Shown in pieces: positions 27,302-35,530 of a stretch of 64,000 bases of DNA. The notes under the pieces were generated by a model. The model was not told the origin of the DNA. It did no database searches and saw only the letters and a program-made list of their open reading frames with translations. The stretch covers positions 1 through 64,000 of the forward strand of contig CAXTOX010000003.1 in the NCBI GenBank assembly GCA_964245885.1. The letters are read 5' to 3'. Both the position numbers and the translations under genes were made by a program. The DNA comes from CAHJWO01 sp964245885. Lineage in GTDB: Bacteria > Verrucomicrobiota > Verrucomicrobiia > Chthoniobacterales > SZAS-18. The stretch's first letter is position 1; every line of letters starts with the position of its first letter.

Positions 27302-28204
27302 TCAAACGAACGGAGACCGCAGCGTGATGAACGCCACCTCCGGCGGACAGCGAAACCGCACCGGCAGACCGATGGTCCCGATCCCCGTGGTCACGAACAC
27401 CCGCGCCGCCGGTCCGCGCACCAACCCGGAACGGTACTTCTGTCCGTAGCGTGACGGCAGCACGGACGCGCCGACCAGCGGCAGCACGACCTGCCCGCCG
27501 TGCGTGTGCCCGCTCAGCACGAGGTCCACGCGCGGGTCGCGGATGAGTTCGACGTAGTCCGGGTTGTGCGTGAGCAGCAGACACGGCTCGTTCTCACGCA
27601 AGTCGCCGAGTGCAGGCGCGATTCTTGGCCGGCCGGTCCGGCAGTCGTCCACGCCGGCGATGCGCAACCGCGCGCCGCCGGGGCGTTCCAGCCAGACGCC
27701 GGTGTTCGTCAGGTCGGTGAATCCGGCGTCTGCCAACGCCTGGCGCGTGAGGCCGGGGTCCGTGCGGTGATCATGGTTGCCCAGCACGGCGAACCGGCCC
27801 AACGGTGCGCGCAAATCCGCGAGCACGCTGACCCCCGGCGCGATGTAGCGGCGATGGTCCACGCCGAAATGCACGAACATCTTGCGCCGCCGCTGCACGT
27901 AGTCCCCGCCGAGCGCGACGATGTCCGGCCGCAGGGCGTTGGTCATGCGCACGACCTCCGCCAGGTACTCCAGCGGAACGAACGGCCCGTGGTGCGTGTC
28001 CGACAGGAACGCCACCGTCAACCCGTCGAACGCGGCGGGCAGATGGCGCAAGCCTGTTTCCAGCCGGGTGACCTGTGGGCGTTTGGCTTCCCACGTCGCG
28101 TACGCCGCGCCACTTGCGCCAACTAGGAGCGCGGCCGGCGTGAGCCGCTTGGCGAGCAGGGTGAGGAATTGCCGTCGGTCGAACATGCGCGGCGTCGCCG
28201 TCAT
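27302..28204 (-). CDS. Metallophosphoesterase with twin-arginine signal (YkuE-like)
   Basis: The 300-residue protein has an N-terminal twin-arginine motif and hydrophobic stretch (FDRRQFLTLL...LLVGASGAAYA). The calcineurin-like fold follows: FLSDTHHG (the usual DxH), GGDYV, GNHDHR, LTHNPDY and SGHTHGGQ, the five metal-binding blocks. This matches the YkuE branch, reported to act on membrane lipids or other phosphoesters outside the cytoplasm. Its ATG overlaps the stop of the membrane protein upstream (ATGA at 28201-28204). Confidence 0.9.
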   Translation of the reverse strand: MTATPRMFDRRQFLTLLAKRLTPAALLVGASGAAYATWEAKRPQVTRLETGLRHLPAAFDGLTVAFLSDTHHGPFVPLEYLAEVVRMTNALRPDIVALGGDYVQRRRKMFVHFGVDHRRYIAPGVSVLADLRAPLGRFAVLGNHDHRTDPGLTRQALADAGFTDLTNTGVWLERPGGARLRIAGVDDCRTGRPRIAPALGDLRENEPCLLLTHNPDYVELIRDPRVDLVLSGHTHGGQVVLPLVGASVLPSRYGQKYRSGLVRGPAARVFVTTGIGTIGLPVRFRCPPEVAFITLRSPFV

Positions 28205-28929
28205 TCCGTCCCGGCCTCGCCGCTGAGGTTTTTGCCCCAATGCGCCAAAAAGAAAAGCTTCTTCGTGGGCAGGAACGTGTCGCTGCGGCCGACGATGGGC
28301 CGCAACGCGGTGGTCATCTGCAAGCAAACCAGCAGGAACACCACGAACCACAACTTCAGATAACTCTTGCTCGCAGCCGGGTTGATAAAATCGAGCATCG
28401 CCCAGAGCAACCGCAACGCGAAGACCGCACCGACCGTCCAGAACACGAGGTGCAGTCCACCGATGAGCGCCAGCGACTCCGTGGACTGCGAGAACACCCA
28501 CGCCACGGGCGCGAAGCCGATGAGCAGCAGGGCGTTCAGGCACAGCACGGCGACCAGCGTGCCGCACAGCGGAGCCAGCCGCAGGTCCGCGCCGCCCAGG
28601 CACGCGAAGATGTACAGGCTCGGCAGGCAGATGAGCGCGCTGACGACCGTGCCGAGCACGATCTTGGTCGGGGCGGCCCACCATTGTTCGTGGCCCACGA
28701 AGCTGCCCACCGCCAGACCGTAGAGCGTGAGGCAAACCAGCGTGACGGCCGCCAGCACGGCGACGATCCGCCCGCGCGGCGCGTGGTGGAGTTGGTAGAT
28801 CAATTGGCCGGGGCGTTTGAGGAGTGCATCGAGCGCCGCCCCCGGACGGTGACTGTCGGGCATCGGCGCGAAGGCGAAGCCATCGGTCGAAGTGCGGTAG
28901 GTGGGAGTAGGTTCGGTGGATTCAGGCAT
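28201..28929 (-). CDS. Membrane protein of unknown function (paralogue 2)
   Basis: The 242-residue protein has an N-terminal soluble part (residues 1-45) and about five to six membrane helices. The end reads TTALRPIVGRSDTFLPTKKL. The segment around LYGLAVGSFVGHEQWWAAPT and the C-terminal ALRPIVG correspond in position to LYGCTLGW and VLRPFVG in the neighbouring protein at 28955-29692, so the two are tandem paralogues. They might form a heteromeric membrane complex. Translation is coupled to the metallophosphoesterase. No transport or enzyme motif was recognised. Confidence 0.7.
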   Translation of the reverse strand: MPESTEPTPTYRTSTDGFAFAPMPDSHRPGAALDALLKRPGQLIYQLHHAPRGRIVAVLAAVTLVCLTLYGLAVGSFVGHEQWWAAPTKIVLGTVVSALICLPSLYIFACLGGADLRLAPLCGTLVAVLCLNALLLIGFAPVAWVFSQSTESLALIGGLHLVFWTVGAVFALRLLWAMLDFINPAASKSYLKLWFVVFLLVCLQMTTALRPIVGRSDTFLPTKKLFFLAHWGKNLSGEAGTE

Positions 28930-28954
28930 GGTAGTGTGGTGTGTGGGTGATGGT

Positions 28955-29692
28955 TTAGCGGAGGAGGTGTTTGGCGGCGTGGGCAACCGCCTCGAAAAAG
29001 TTGCCGCGCAACGGGTCGGCGCGCAGGAACTGCACCGGCAGCGCCGGGCTGCCGACGAAGGGGCGCAGTACCCAGGCGAGCTGGCTGCCGAGGAGCAGGT
29101 TGCCCGTGAGCCACGCAAACAAAATCGCCCGCGCCGACGAGGGGCGACCGGCGAGCCGTTCCAGCAGGCTCAACAAACGGCGGTTCGCCACGACGCCCGC
29201 GAAAGCGATGGCCACCACGTGCGCTGTCAACAGGATGCTGTGGCTCGTGGGCTGGTGCGCATTGAGCGGCGGGGTGTTGTAGAGCAGAAACAACATCACC
29301 GGGCTGAACGCACCCAGGATCAGCGCCGTCAGGGTGAAGCTCATCAGGATGGTGAGCATGCTCTGGCGCAGGGAGATGCGCAGACCGAGCAGGGGAGCAA
29401 GCAGGCCGTTGAGCAGCGCGTTGCCGCCGCATGTCAGGAACACGAGCAGCGGGAATTTGATCGCGGTGTAGAGAGACTGGAGCGGTCCACGCCACCAGCC
29501 CAGCGTGCACCCGTAGAGGCCGTCGCCGAGCACGATCATCGCCGCGCAGAGCAGCAGCCACCCGGAACCGGGTTCATCGACGCAGGCAGCGAGGCGCGCG
29601 GTGTCGCCGGTCAGCAGGGCCTTGAGGTGCTGGCCAGCCAATGTCAGGCGCGAGCGGGCGGATGTTGTTCGCAGTTCAGAGAAGATGCGCAT
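28955..29692 (-). CDS. Membrane protein of unknown function (paralogue 1)
   Basis: The 245-residue protein has a cytoplasmic N-terminus and about six membrane helices (for example FPLLVFLTCGGNALLNGLLA and ILLTAHVVAIAFAGVVANRR). Its end, AWVLRPFVGSPALPVQFLRA, parallels the end of the next gene, 26 bases downstream. ispH lies upstream on the same strand, 36 bases away, with repeat copy A3 covering the junction. Function unknown. Confidence 0.7.
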   Translation of the reverse strand: MRIFSELRTTSARSRLTLAGQHLKALLTGDTARLAACVDEPGSGWLLLCAAMIVLGDGLYGCTLGWWRGPLQSLYTAIKFPLLVFLTCGGNALLNGLLAPLLGLRISLRQSMLTILMSFTLTALILGAFSPVMLFLLYNTPPLNAHQPTSHSILLTAHVVAIAFAGVVANRRLLSLLERLAGRPSSARAILFAWLTGNLLLGSQLAWVLRPFVGSPALPVQFLRADPLRGNFFEAVAHAAKHLLR

Positions 29693-29704
29693 GGGAACGT
29701 TCTG

Positions 29705-29846
29705 GTCAGGCCGCGCAGCGGCCGGTCGTTACAAGGTAGGGTTGCCTCTCCGAGGCAATCCTAAATTTTCCGGAGGCGACGCCGGCCCGCAGGTACAGTC
29801 ATCCAACCCAAAATTAGGATTGCCTCGGAGAGGCAACCCTACCTTG
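29705..29846. repeat. Inverted-repeat element, family A, copy 3 (core form, variant hairpin)
   Basis: Core arms are AAGGTAGGGTTGCCTCTCCG and its inverse. Here the small hairpin is TTGCCTC-TCC-GAGGCAA, whereas copies 1, 2 and 4 have GGCTC-TCC-GAGCC: both sides changed together, so pairing is kept. The left flank CAGGCCGCGCAGCGGCCGGT matches copy 2. Most of the element lies inside the ispH reading frame and supplies its last codons and stop. Confidence 0.9.
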
Positions 29847-30703
29847 GTGGAAGCCGCTGACGCGGCGATCTCCTCCAGCCGCGCGTGTACGGCACGAACC
29901 GTCTCCGGCAGCGTGGAAGTCCCGGCGGTCAACCCGACTACCTCCGCGCCGTCGAGCCACGCGGGATCGAGTTCGTCGGGACGTTCGATCTGGTGTGTGC
30001 GCCGGCCGGCCGCCTCGGCGGCGAGGACGAGTTGCCGGGTGTTGTTGCTGCCGCGTCCGCCCACGACGATCACGACTTCCGCCTCGGCCAACAGTTTCTT
30101 CAACGCCTCCTGGCGATCCTTCGTCGGCTGGCAAACCGTGTCGCGAAAACACACTTCCGTCCCGGGCCGCGCCGCCCGCAACGCGTCCACGAGCGCGCGC
30201 ACCCTGGCGGCCGGCTGCGTGGTTTGTGCAATGACCCCGTAGCGGGTCTGCCACGGCACGGCGGCGATGTCTTGCTCGGTTTCCACGACCGCCGCGCCGG
30301 GGAAATCACCCGTCAACCCGCGCACCTCCGCATGGTCGGCGCGTCCGATGACGACGGGAAAATACCCGGCCGCCACGAGCGCGGCGAGTTGCGCGTGGGC
30401 GCGGCGCACGAGCGGGCAGGTGGTGTCGTGAACCTGGAAGCCGGCGGTCTTCCACGCTTGGCGGCGTTCGTCGGAAGCGCCGTGCGCCGTGACCAGCACG
30501 CGCGCGGACGGTGACGCGCTGTTGAGGCGAGCGAGGTCGCCTTGGTTCGCGCCGTGCGCACGCAAGCGTTCCAGGGCAAGGGGATTGTGGACGAGTTCGC
30601 CGAGCACGGTCAGCGGCCCGGCGGCGGCGAGGGTTTCCGCCTGCCGCAGGGCGTCCCGCACGCCGAAGCAGAGGCCGTAATGTTCCGCGAGGATGATGCG
30701 CAT
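29729..30703 (-). CDS. ispH: 4-hydroxy-3-methylbut-2-enyl diphosphate reductase
   Basis: Last enzyme of the MEP isoprenoid pathway; its [4Fe-4S] cluster reduces HMBPP to IPP and DMAPP. The 324-residue protein has the three cluster cysteines in GLCFGVRDAL, DTTCPLVRRAH and DTVCQPTKDRQEAL, and the conserved VLGELVHNP, GSNNTRQL and TAGTSTLPETV. The native domain ends near EEIAASAAS. The last 39 or so residues (TKVGLPLRGNPNFG... to LGLPRRGNPTL) are encoded by repeat A3 and are not family sequence. A palindrome like the one ahead of the regulator operon (30718-30734) lies just upstream of the start. Confidence 0.93.
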   Translation of the reverse strand: MRIILAEHYGLCFGVRDALRQAETLAAAGPLTVLGELVHNPLALERLRAHGANQGDLARLNSASPSARVLVTAHGASDERRQAWKTAGFQVHDTTCPLVRRAHAQLAALVAAGYFPVVIGRADHAEVRGLTGDFPGAAVVETEQDIAAVPWQTRYGVIAQTTQPAARVRALVDALRAARPGTEVCFRDTVCQPTKDRQEALKKLLAEAEVVIVVGGRGSNNTRQLVLAAEAAGRRTHQIERPDELDPAWLDGAEVVGLTAGTSTLPETVRAVHARLEEIAASAASTKVGLPLRGNPNFGLDDCTCGPASPPENLGLPRRGNPTL

Positions 30704-30717
30704 GTTGAGTAGTATTA

Positions 30718-30734
30718 ACTTTGTGTGGCAAAGT
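30718..30734. promoter_or_regulatory. Operator-like palindrome upstream of ispH
   Basis: ACTTTGT GTG GCAAAGT has a 7-3-7 layout with one mismatch between arms. It is 14 of 17 identical to ACTTTGC GCT GCAAAGT at 31756-31772. It sits 15-31 bases before the ispH start codon, between ispH and the winged-helix regulator gene. Binding by that regulator is inferred from the shared pattern. Confidence 0.5.
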
Positions 30735-30751
30735 GAATGGGCAAAAGAAGG

Positions 30752-31051
30752 TTAGCCCTGGCCGGTCTTGACGATTTCTTCGAGGAACCGGAGGTAAGTG
30801 TGGTACGCCGTGCGGCCCTTGTCGGTGAGGGCGTAGCTGGTTTGCAGGCGGTCGAGAATTTCTTTCGTCTGCGCGACGTACCCGGCCGCGTGCAACGTGC
30901 GCAGGTGGCTGACGAGGTTGCCGTCGCTCATCTTCAGCTCATGTTTCAGGTCTGCGAAGGGCCAGCGCATCCGGGTGGCCAGGAGCGTCATGATGGCCAG
31001 GCGTCCGCGTTCGTGGATGACGCGGTCGATGCGGTCGAAGTCGAGTTTCAT
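30752..31051 (-). CDS. Winged-helix transcriptional regulator (HTH_34 type)
   Basis: The 99-residue protein consists of one winged-helix domain: HERGRLAIMTLLATRMRWPF, ADLKHELKMSDGNLVSHLRT as the recognition region and YALTDKGRTAYHTYL as the wing and last helix. These small regulators are usually coded with a membrane protein, as here. ATG 31051 overlaps the stop of the membrane protein upstream (ATGA), fixing the start. A 17-base palindrome lies before the two-gene operon and a related one before ispH. Confidence 0.88.
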   Translation of the reverse strand: MKLDFDRIDRVIHERGRLAIMTLLATRMRWPFADLKHELKMSDGNLVSHLRTLHAAGYVAQTKEILDRLQTSYALTDKGRTAYHTYLRFLEEIVKTGQG

Positions 31052-31746
31052 GGCACGGGCGGGAAGTTCTCCGTGACGAGCGGCCGGCGTTCGGCGGCGT
31101 CGAGTTCCACGGCGCGGCGCGGCCACGTGCAGGCGGCGTAGACGAGGTGGTACAGCCCGAACGTCGCCCCCATGATGGTCGCCGGATAGAACCGCGTCGG
31201 GGTGGGCAGGTCGAAGTCGGGTTCGACCGACTGGAACATGAAATAAACGAATGCCCCCAGACCGGTGAACAGAAACGCCCAGCCCAGCACGACGATGGAG
31301 CGCGGCGCGAAGCTCATCGTCGCCAGCAGTCCGAGGCCGTAGAAGATTACCCACATCAGTGTCGGCAGCAGAGCGATGCCGGTGGTGATGGTCAGGACGC
31401 CGCTCATGGCGATCCCCGCGAAGAATGCCGGCACCACGGAGCGCACGGCGAGCCGGAACCCGGCGGAGACCAGCGGTTCGCCGCGCCCGTGCGCGCCGCG
31501 CCAGATGAACAGCGTGTTGGCGGCGAGCGTCAGGAAAAGCACGAGCAGCCAGGCTTCGTAGAACACGCGGGCGTCCACGTTGCGCGCACCGTCCCCGGCC
31601 TGCCAGACGAGCATCGCGGCGGCGAGACCGACCGAGAGCATCCCGCCGACGAGCGCCGTGGGCGCAGAAATCGCCCGGTAGATCGTCGCGCGTTCCATGA
31701 GCAGGCGAATGGCGCGCAGATGCTCCTCGGCTTCAAAGTCGTGCAT
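31048..31746 (-). CDS. Membrane protein cotranscribed with winged-helix regulator
   Basis: The 232-residue protein has a short N-terminal helix (MHDFEAEEHLRAIRLLMERA), about six membrane segments, and a cytoplasmic tail with ACTWPRR. The pairing of a roughly 230-residue membrane protein with an HTH_34 regulator is a recurrent bacterial arrangement, and the membrane protein may control the regulator. No enzyme motif was found. The start lies 10 bases from the palindrome at 31756-31772. Confidence 0.75.
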   Translation of the reverse strand: MHDFEAEEHLRAIRLLMERATIYRAISAPTALVGGMLSVGLAAAMLVWQAGDGARNVDARVFYEAWLLVLFLTLAANTLFIWRGAHGRGEPLVSAGFRLAVRSVVPAFFAGIAMSGVLTITTGIALLPTLMWVIFYGLGLLATMSFAPRSIVVLGWAFLFTGLGAFVYFMFQSVEPDFDLPTPTRFYPATIMGATFGLYHLVYAACTWPRRAVELDAAERRPLVTENFPPVP

Positions 31747-31755
31747 ACCGAAACG

Positions 31756-31772
31756 ACTTTGCGCTGCAAAGT
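31756..31772. promoter_or_regulatory. Perfect operator-like palindrome before regulator operon
   Basis: ACTTTGC GCT GCAAAGT is a perfect 7-3-7 inverted repeat directly upstream of the membrane protein/regulator operon and in the divergent space shared with the methyltransferase gene. Autoregulation by the winged-helix protein is the simplest reading. Confidence 0.6.
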
Positions 31773-31892
31773 ATCGAGCCGCAAGGGATTTTTTCGGAGG
31801 TTTGGAAGCGCGCGCACTTTGGCATTTACGCGCGGAAGATTGCCGCGTTACTCTGTTCGGACTTCACAGTTCGATCTATCCACTTGTAAACC

Positions 31893-32681
31893 ATGCCCGC
31901 CGTTGAAGTTGTAAGACAAGGTCTCAGCATCGATCAGATTCTCGACAAGGTCGTGGAGCTGGCGAGAGGGCACTTTTCGCCTGCCGGGACGAAGGTCCTG
32001 GACATCGGGGCGGGCGCCGGGCGGCTCATCGCACTCCTGAAAGAAGCGCTGCCAGGGGTCGAAACGTACGCGTGCGATTACATCGATACGCTGATGGAGC
32101 AACCCGGGCAGAAGGTGGACCTCGCCGACCTCAGTCGAGATCCGCTCCCCTATCCTACGGAGACCTTCGATCTTGTGACCTGCACGGAAGTCGTCGAACA
32201 CCTGGAAAACTATCGTCGGTTGGCCCGGGAAACGTTTCGTGTCACCAAACCGGGTGGAACCGCCATCTTCTCGACGCCGAACATCCTCAATTTACAGTCG
32301 CGCCTGCGGTTCTTGTTCTTCGGATTCTGGAAGTTGTTCGGCCCGCTGCCCATCGGTCGGCGGGAAAGTTTTTCCACCGTCGGCCACATCAATCCCGTTT
32401 CGTTCTTCTATCTGGCGCATGCATTGGCGGAAGCGGGCTTTGAGATTCAACCGCTGGAAATCGACAAAATCCAACGCTCGGGAGTCGCACGGCTGCTTTG
32501 CCTCTGGCCGTTCATCGTTTTCTTCGGCGCGCTGGCGCGACGCCGCGAAACGCATCATTACAAGACCGTGAACATCGGGAATCTGGCCCTCGTCAAGTCG
32601 CTCAACAGCCCAAAGATGCTCCTCGGGCGTACGATCATCGTGGTCGCCCGCCGGCCTGCGGCTTCCCTGGTTGCACGGTGA
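31893..32681 (+). CDS. Class I SAM-dependent methyltransferase
   Basis: The 262-residue protein has SAM motif I VLDIGAGAGRLIALL (residues 35-50), acidic motif YACDYID, motif IV FDLVTCTEVVEHLENYRRLA and the post-I segment VTKPGGTAIFSTPN, the layout of UbiG/Methyltransf_11 enzymes. A hydrophobic stretch (LLCLWPFIVFFGALA, about 205-220) may touch the membrane. The substrate is unknown. The region after it to the N-gap (32682-32727) shows no gene. Confidence 0.85.
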   Translation: MPAVEVVRQGLSIDQILDKVVELARGHFSPAGTKVLDIGAGAGRLIALLKEALPGVETYACDYIDTLMEQPGQKVDLADLSRDPLPYPTETFDLVTCTEVVEHLENYRRLARETFRVTKPGGTAIFSTPNILNLQSRLRFLFFGFWKLFGPLPIGRRESFSTVGHINPVSFFYLAHALAEAGFEIQPLEIDKIQRSGVARLLCLWPFIVFFGALARRRETHHYKTVNIGNLALVKSLNSPKMLLGRTIIVVARRPAASLVAR

Positions 32682-32727
32682 GGTCAGGCCGCGTGCCATT
32701 GGCATGCTGATTGCTCCGCCGTCTGTT

Positions 32728-32737
32728 NNNNNNNNNN
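32728..32737. other. Assembly gap (10 N)
   Basis: Ten unspecified bases join two contigs; true distance unknown. The gap removes the front of the GYF-domain gene that follows. Confidence 1.
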
Positions 32738-32738
32738 C

Positions 32739-33119
32739 GAACTCGGAGCGTGGCCCTACGATGTCGTGGTTAGCCTGTTCCGGCACGCGACGCTTCTGCC
32801 GGCGGACCATTTCTGGATCGAAGGGATGGACGAATGGGAGCTGCTGACGGCCATCATCCCGCCGCCGCTGTCCGGGACAAAGGAATCTCTCCGGGGCCGG
32901 GACGACGAGGAAGACGAGTGGGCGTTCTATTCGCGTGATGGCCGCACGGTCGTCGGCCCGCGTACGGTCGCGGAGATCGGCAGCATGGTCGACGGCACGT
33001 TCCTCACCACGCAGGCACAGATTTTTCTGCCTAGCGTGGGTCATTGGATGACCATCGAGGAACTAGCGCAGTTTGAGCCATCGGTGGAGGAAGATACTTA
33101 CGCGGGGGCTGCCGGCTAA
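32739..33119 (+). CDS. GYF_2-domain (DUF4339) protein, C-terminal fragment
   Basis: The open frame continues from the gap. About 126 residues are visible with two GYF_2-like units. The first is ELGAWPYDVVVSLFRHATLL...FWIEGMDEWELL and the second WAFYSRDGRTVVGPRTVAEI...GHWMTIEELAQF. GYF_2 domains are adaptor modules often joined to membrane or secretion-related proteins. The N-terminus is lost in the gap. The stop is followed at once by repeat copy B3. Confidence 0.7.
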   Translation, partial: ELGAWPYDVVVSLFRHATLLPADHFWIEGMDEWELLTAIIPPPLSGTKESLRGRDDEEDEWAFYSRDGRTVVGPRTVAEIGSMVDGTFLTTQAQIFLPSVGHWMTIEELAQFEPSVEEDTYAGAAG

Positions 33120-33393
33120 AGCGTTTTCGGTTGCTCGCAGAGTTTTCAGCCCCGGCAGGGGCGCAAGAATTTAGCCCACGGCGTGAGCCGTGGGTCGACC
33201 GGGTCGAACGGGCAAGCCCCGGCAGGGGCGGAAGAAAACCGGCGCGATGGTCCGTGGAAGGCCCGCGTCTTTTCTTCCGCTCCTGCCGGGGCTTTGACGT
33301 GGATGGGAATCTTTCCCACGGCTCGCGCCGTGGGCTAAACTCTTGCGCCCCTGCCGGGGCTGGGAGGACTCCACACGCAAATGGAAACACTGT
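33119..33393. repeat. Inverted-repeat element, family B, copy 3
   Basis: Well-preserved copy: outer arms AAGCGTTTTCGGTTGC and CAAATGGAAACACTGT, four AGCCCCGGCAGGGGCG-type units (two forward, two inverted) and CCCACGGCGTGAGCCGTGGG with its partner CCCACGGCTCGCGCCGTGGG. It lies between convergent genes (GYF protein and der). Confidence 0.9.
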
Positions 33394-33412
33394 AACCATA
33401 CCGTTGCCCCGG

Positions 33413-34840
33413 CTACGAAGCGTCCTTCTGCTCGCGCCCACGCTGTTTGAGCAGGACGGGCAAGCCGGGGAAAGGGAACGTCTCGCGCAGCTTATTCTCC
33501 AGGTACTTGTGGTAACTGTCCACCAACAGGCGAGGGTCGTTGACGAACAACAGGAACACCGGCACCGGGATGGGCGACCGTGACTTGTCGCCGAGCTGCG
33601 TGGCGTACATCAGCTTGAAACGCTTGTTCGCGCGCGTGGGCGGAGGCTGGAGTTCGACGGCGGCGTGCAGGAGCCGGTTGAGCGGGCCGGTGCCGATCTT
33701 TTCCGCGGCGGCGCGACGGGTTTTTTCGATGGCGGTAAAGAGCCGGCTCACCTGCTCGCCCTTCAACGCCGACAACGCGACCAGCGGCGCGAAGGACATG
33801 AAAAACAGTTCCGCCCGCGCGTTGTCCAGCCACGCCTCGCGGTAGGCGCGCACACTTTCGCGCGAGTCGTCCGGCGGCGTAAGCAGGTCCCACTTGTTGA
33901 CGGCGACGATGCACGGCTTGTTTGCCTTCTGGATCAGTCCGCCGATCTGCCGGTCCTGCTGCGTGATGCCCGCGCTCGCGTCGATGACCAGCACGCACAG
34001 ATCCGCGCGCCGGATGGATTCCTCCGAACGCATCACGCTGAAAATCTCCGCCGAATTGTCGCGCTTGCCGCGGTGTCGGATGCCGGCGGTGTCGATGAGG
34101 ACGTAATCCTTTTCGTTGAACCGGCACGGGATGTCGACGGCGTCGCGCGTCGTGCCCGACACATCGCTGACGATCGTGCGCTGCTGACCCAGGATCGCAT
34201 TAGTCAGCGAACTCTTCCCCACGTTCGGGCGGCCGACGAGCGCGAGACGCGGGGCGCGCGGGGGTTTGGCGGCGGGGGTTTCCCCGTCGTCTTCGGGGGC
34301 GTCTTCCCTGCCCAGGCCGATCCGGTCGAGGATCGCCGTGATCAGTTCGCCCACACCGCGACCGTGCGCGGCGCTGACACCGTACGTTTCCGCAAAGCCG
34401 AGCCGGGCGAAGTCGCCCTCGAGCGGGCTGTGCATGTCCTGGTCGAGCTTGTTGACGACGAGCAGCACCTGGCGGTCGCCGCGCCGCAAACGCCGGGCGA
34501 GGTCGTCGTCCACGGCGGTCAGACCCGCGCGTCCGTCCACGACGAAGAGCACCAGCGCGGCCGTTTCCAGTGCGATGTCGGCCTCGGCGTGCACGCGGTC
34601 GGAGAAGGTGCCGTCCACCTTTTGGCCGATGCCGCCGGTGTCGATGATCTCGAACGGCTGCGCGCCCCGGCCGGGATCGCACGCGGCCACGATGCGGTCG
34701 CGCGTGATGCCCGGCTGATCGTGGACGATGGAGATTTGGCGGCCGGCAAGCCGGTTGAACAACGCGGACTTGCCCACGTTCGGGCGACCCACGATGGCCA
34801 CCAGGCGGTTGTTTTCGATGGAAAGGTCGGCGTCGTTCAT
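33413..34840 (-). CDS. der: Ribosome-assembly GTPase Der (EngA)
   Basis: Two tandem GTPase domains act in 50S subunit maturation. The 475-residue protein has G1 motifs GRPNVGKSALFNRL (near residue 17) and GRPNVGKSSLTNAIL (near 205), G3 DTGGIG and DTAGI, and G4 NKLD and NKWD. The C-terminal KH-like domain ends with the family string PVPVFLLFVNDPRLLVDSYH. The start MNDADLSIENN overlaps the pgsA stop (ATGA), which sets it despite the longer open frame. Confidence 0.96.
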   Translation of the reverse strand: MNDADLSIENNRLVAIVGRPNVGKSALFNRLAGRQISIVHDQPGITRDRIVAACDPGRGAQPFEIIDTGGIGQKVDGTFSDRVHAEADIALETAALVLFVVDGRAGLTAVDDDLARRLRRGDRQVLLVVNKLDQDMHSPLEGDFARLGFAETYGVSAAHGRGVGELITAILDRIGLGREDAPEDDGETPAAKPPRAPRLALVGRPNVGKSSLTNAILGQQRTIVSDVSGTTRDAVDIPCRFNEKDYVLIDTAGIRHRGKRDNSAEIFSVMRSEESIRRADLCVLVIDASAGITQQDRQIGGLIQKANKPCIVAVNKWDLLTPPDDSRESVRAYREAWLDNARAELFFMSFAPLVALSALKGEQVSRLFTAIEKTRRAAAEKIGTGPLNRLLHAAVELQPPPTRANKRFKLMYATQLGDKSRSPIPVPVFLLFVNDPRLLVDSYHKYLENKLRETFPFPGLPVLLKQRGREQKDAS

Positions 34841-35463
34841 CTCTGCTTGCTTCCTTGGAGGGTGTCGATCACTTCCGTCGGCGCGGTCGGCCGGGCGTGT
34901 TCGTGGTGTTGGAGCTGGCGGATGCCGTCGAGGATATAACCCACTCCCGAGACGAAGGTGAAAAGACCCGCCAACGCCACCGGGATCGCCGGGTTGACCA
35001 GGCGCAGTTGCAGCATGACCCAACCAAGGGCAATCATCTGGAGGACGGTGGCGACCTTGCCCGTCCAGCGCGGGCGGACGTGTACGTCGCCGTTGAGGTA
35101 GTGCAGCCCGAAGCTGCCCGCGACGATCACCACGTCGCGCGTGATGACCAGCACCGGGAACCACAACGGAAAATGGTAGCCCCAATCGCTGAACGTCAGC
35201 GTGAGCAAACCCGCGAGCAGGAGGCCCTTGTCGGCGATGGGATCGAGGATCGTGCCGAGTTTGCTGCGTTGGTTGTAGCGCCGCGCGACGTAACCGTCGA
35301 GGCCGTCGCTGACGGCGGCGGTCAAGAAAACGAGGATCGCCGCAAGGCGCAAGGCTTCGTTGCTCGCGCCTTGTTGTACGCTGTCGCCGTAGTACACCGC
35401 CAACATCACAAAGACCGGGATGAGCAGGATGCGGACGATGGTAATTTTGTTGGCGGTGGTCAT
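34837..35463 (-). CDS. pgsA: CDP-alcohol phosphatidyltransferase, PgsA-like
   Basis: Probably makes phosphatidylglycerol phosphate from CDP-diacylglycerol and glycerol 3-phosphate in the inner membrane. The 208-residue protein has the CDP-alcohol signature SDGLDGYVARRYNQRSK followed by LGTILDPIADK, and about five membrane helices. The start MTTANKITIVRILLIPVFVM is typical of PgsA. der is coupled downstream by an ATGA overlap. The glycerol 3-phosphate specificity is the usual one but is not proven by the motif. Confidence 0.9.
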   Translation of the reverse strand: MTTANKITIVRILLIPVFVMLAVYYGDSVQQGASNEALRLAAILVFLTAAVSDGLDGYVARRYNQRSKLGTILDPIADKGLLLAGLLTLTFSDWGYHFPLWFPVLVITRDVVIVAGSFGLHYLNGDVHVRPRWTGKVATVLQMIALGWVMLQLRLVNPAIPVALAGLFTFVSGVGYILDGIRQLQHHEHARPTAPTEVIDTLQGSKQR

Positions 35464-35530
35464 GCCGGCGCGCGGAAGGGTCGGTAATCTAGCGTGGTTC
35501 CACCCGCTTGGCGAATGCGGCGCGTGGCAG

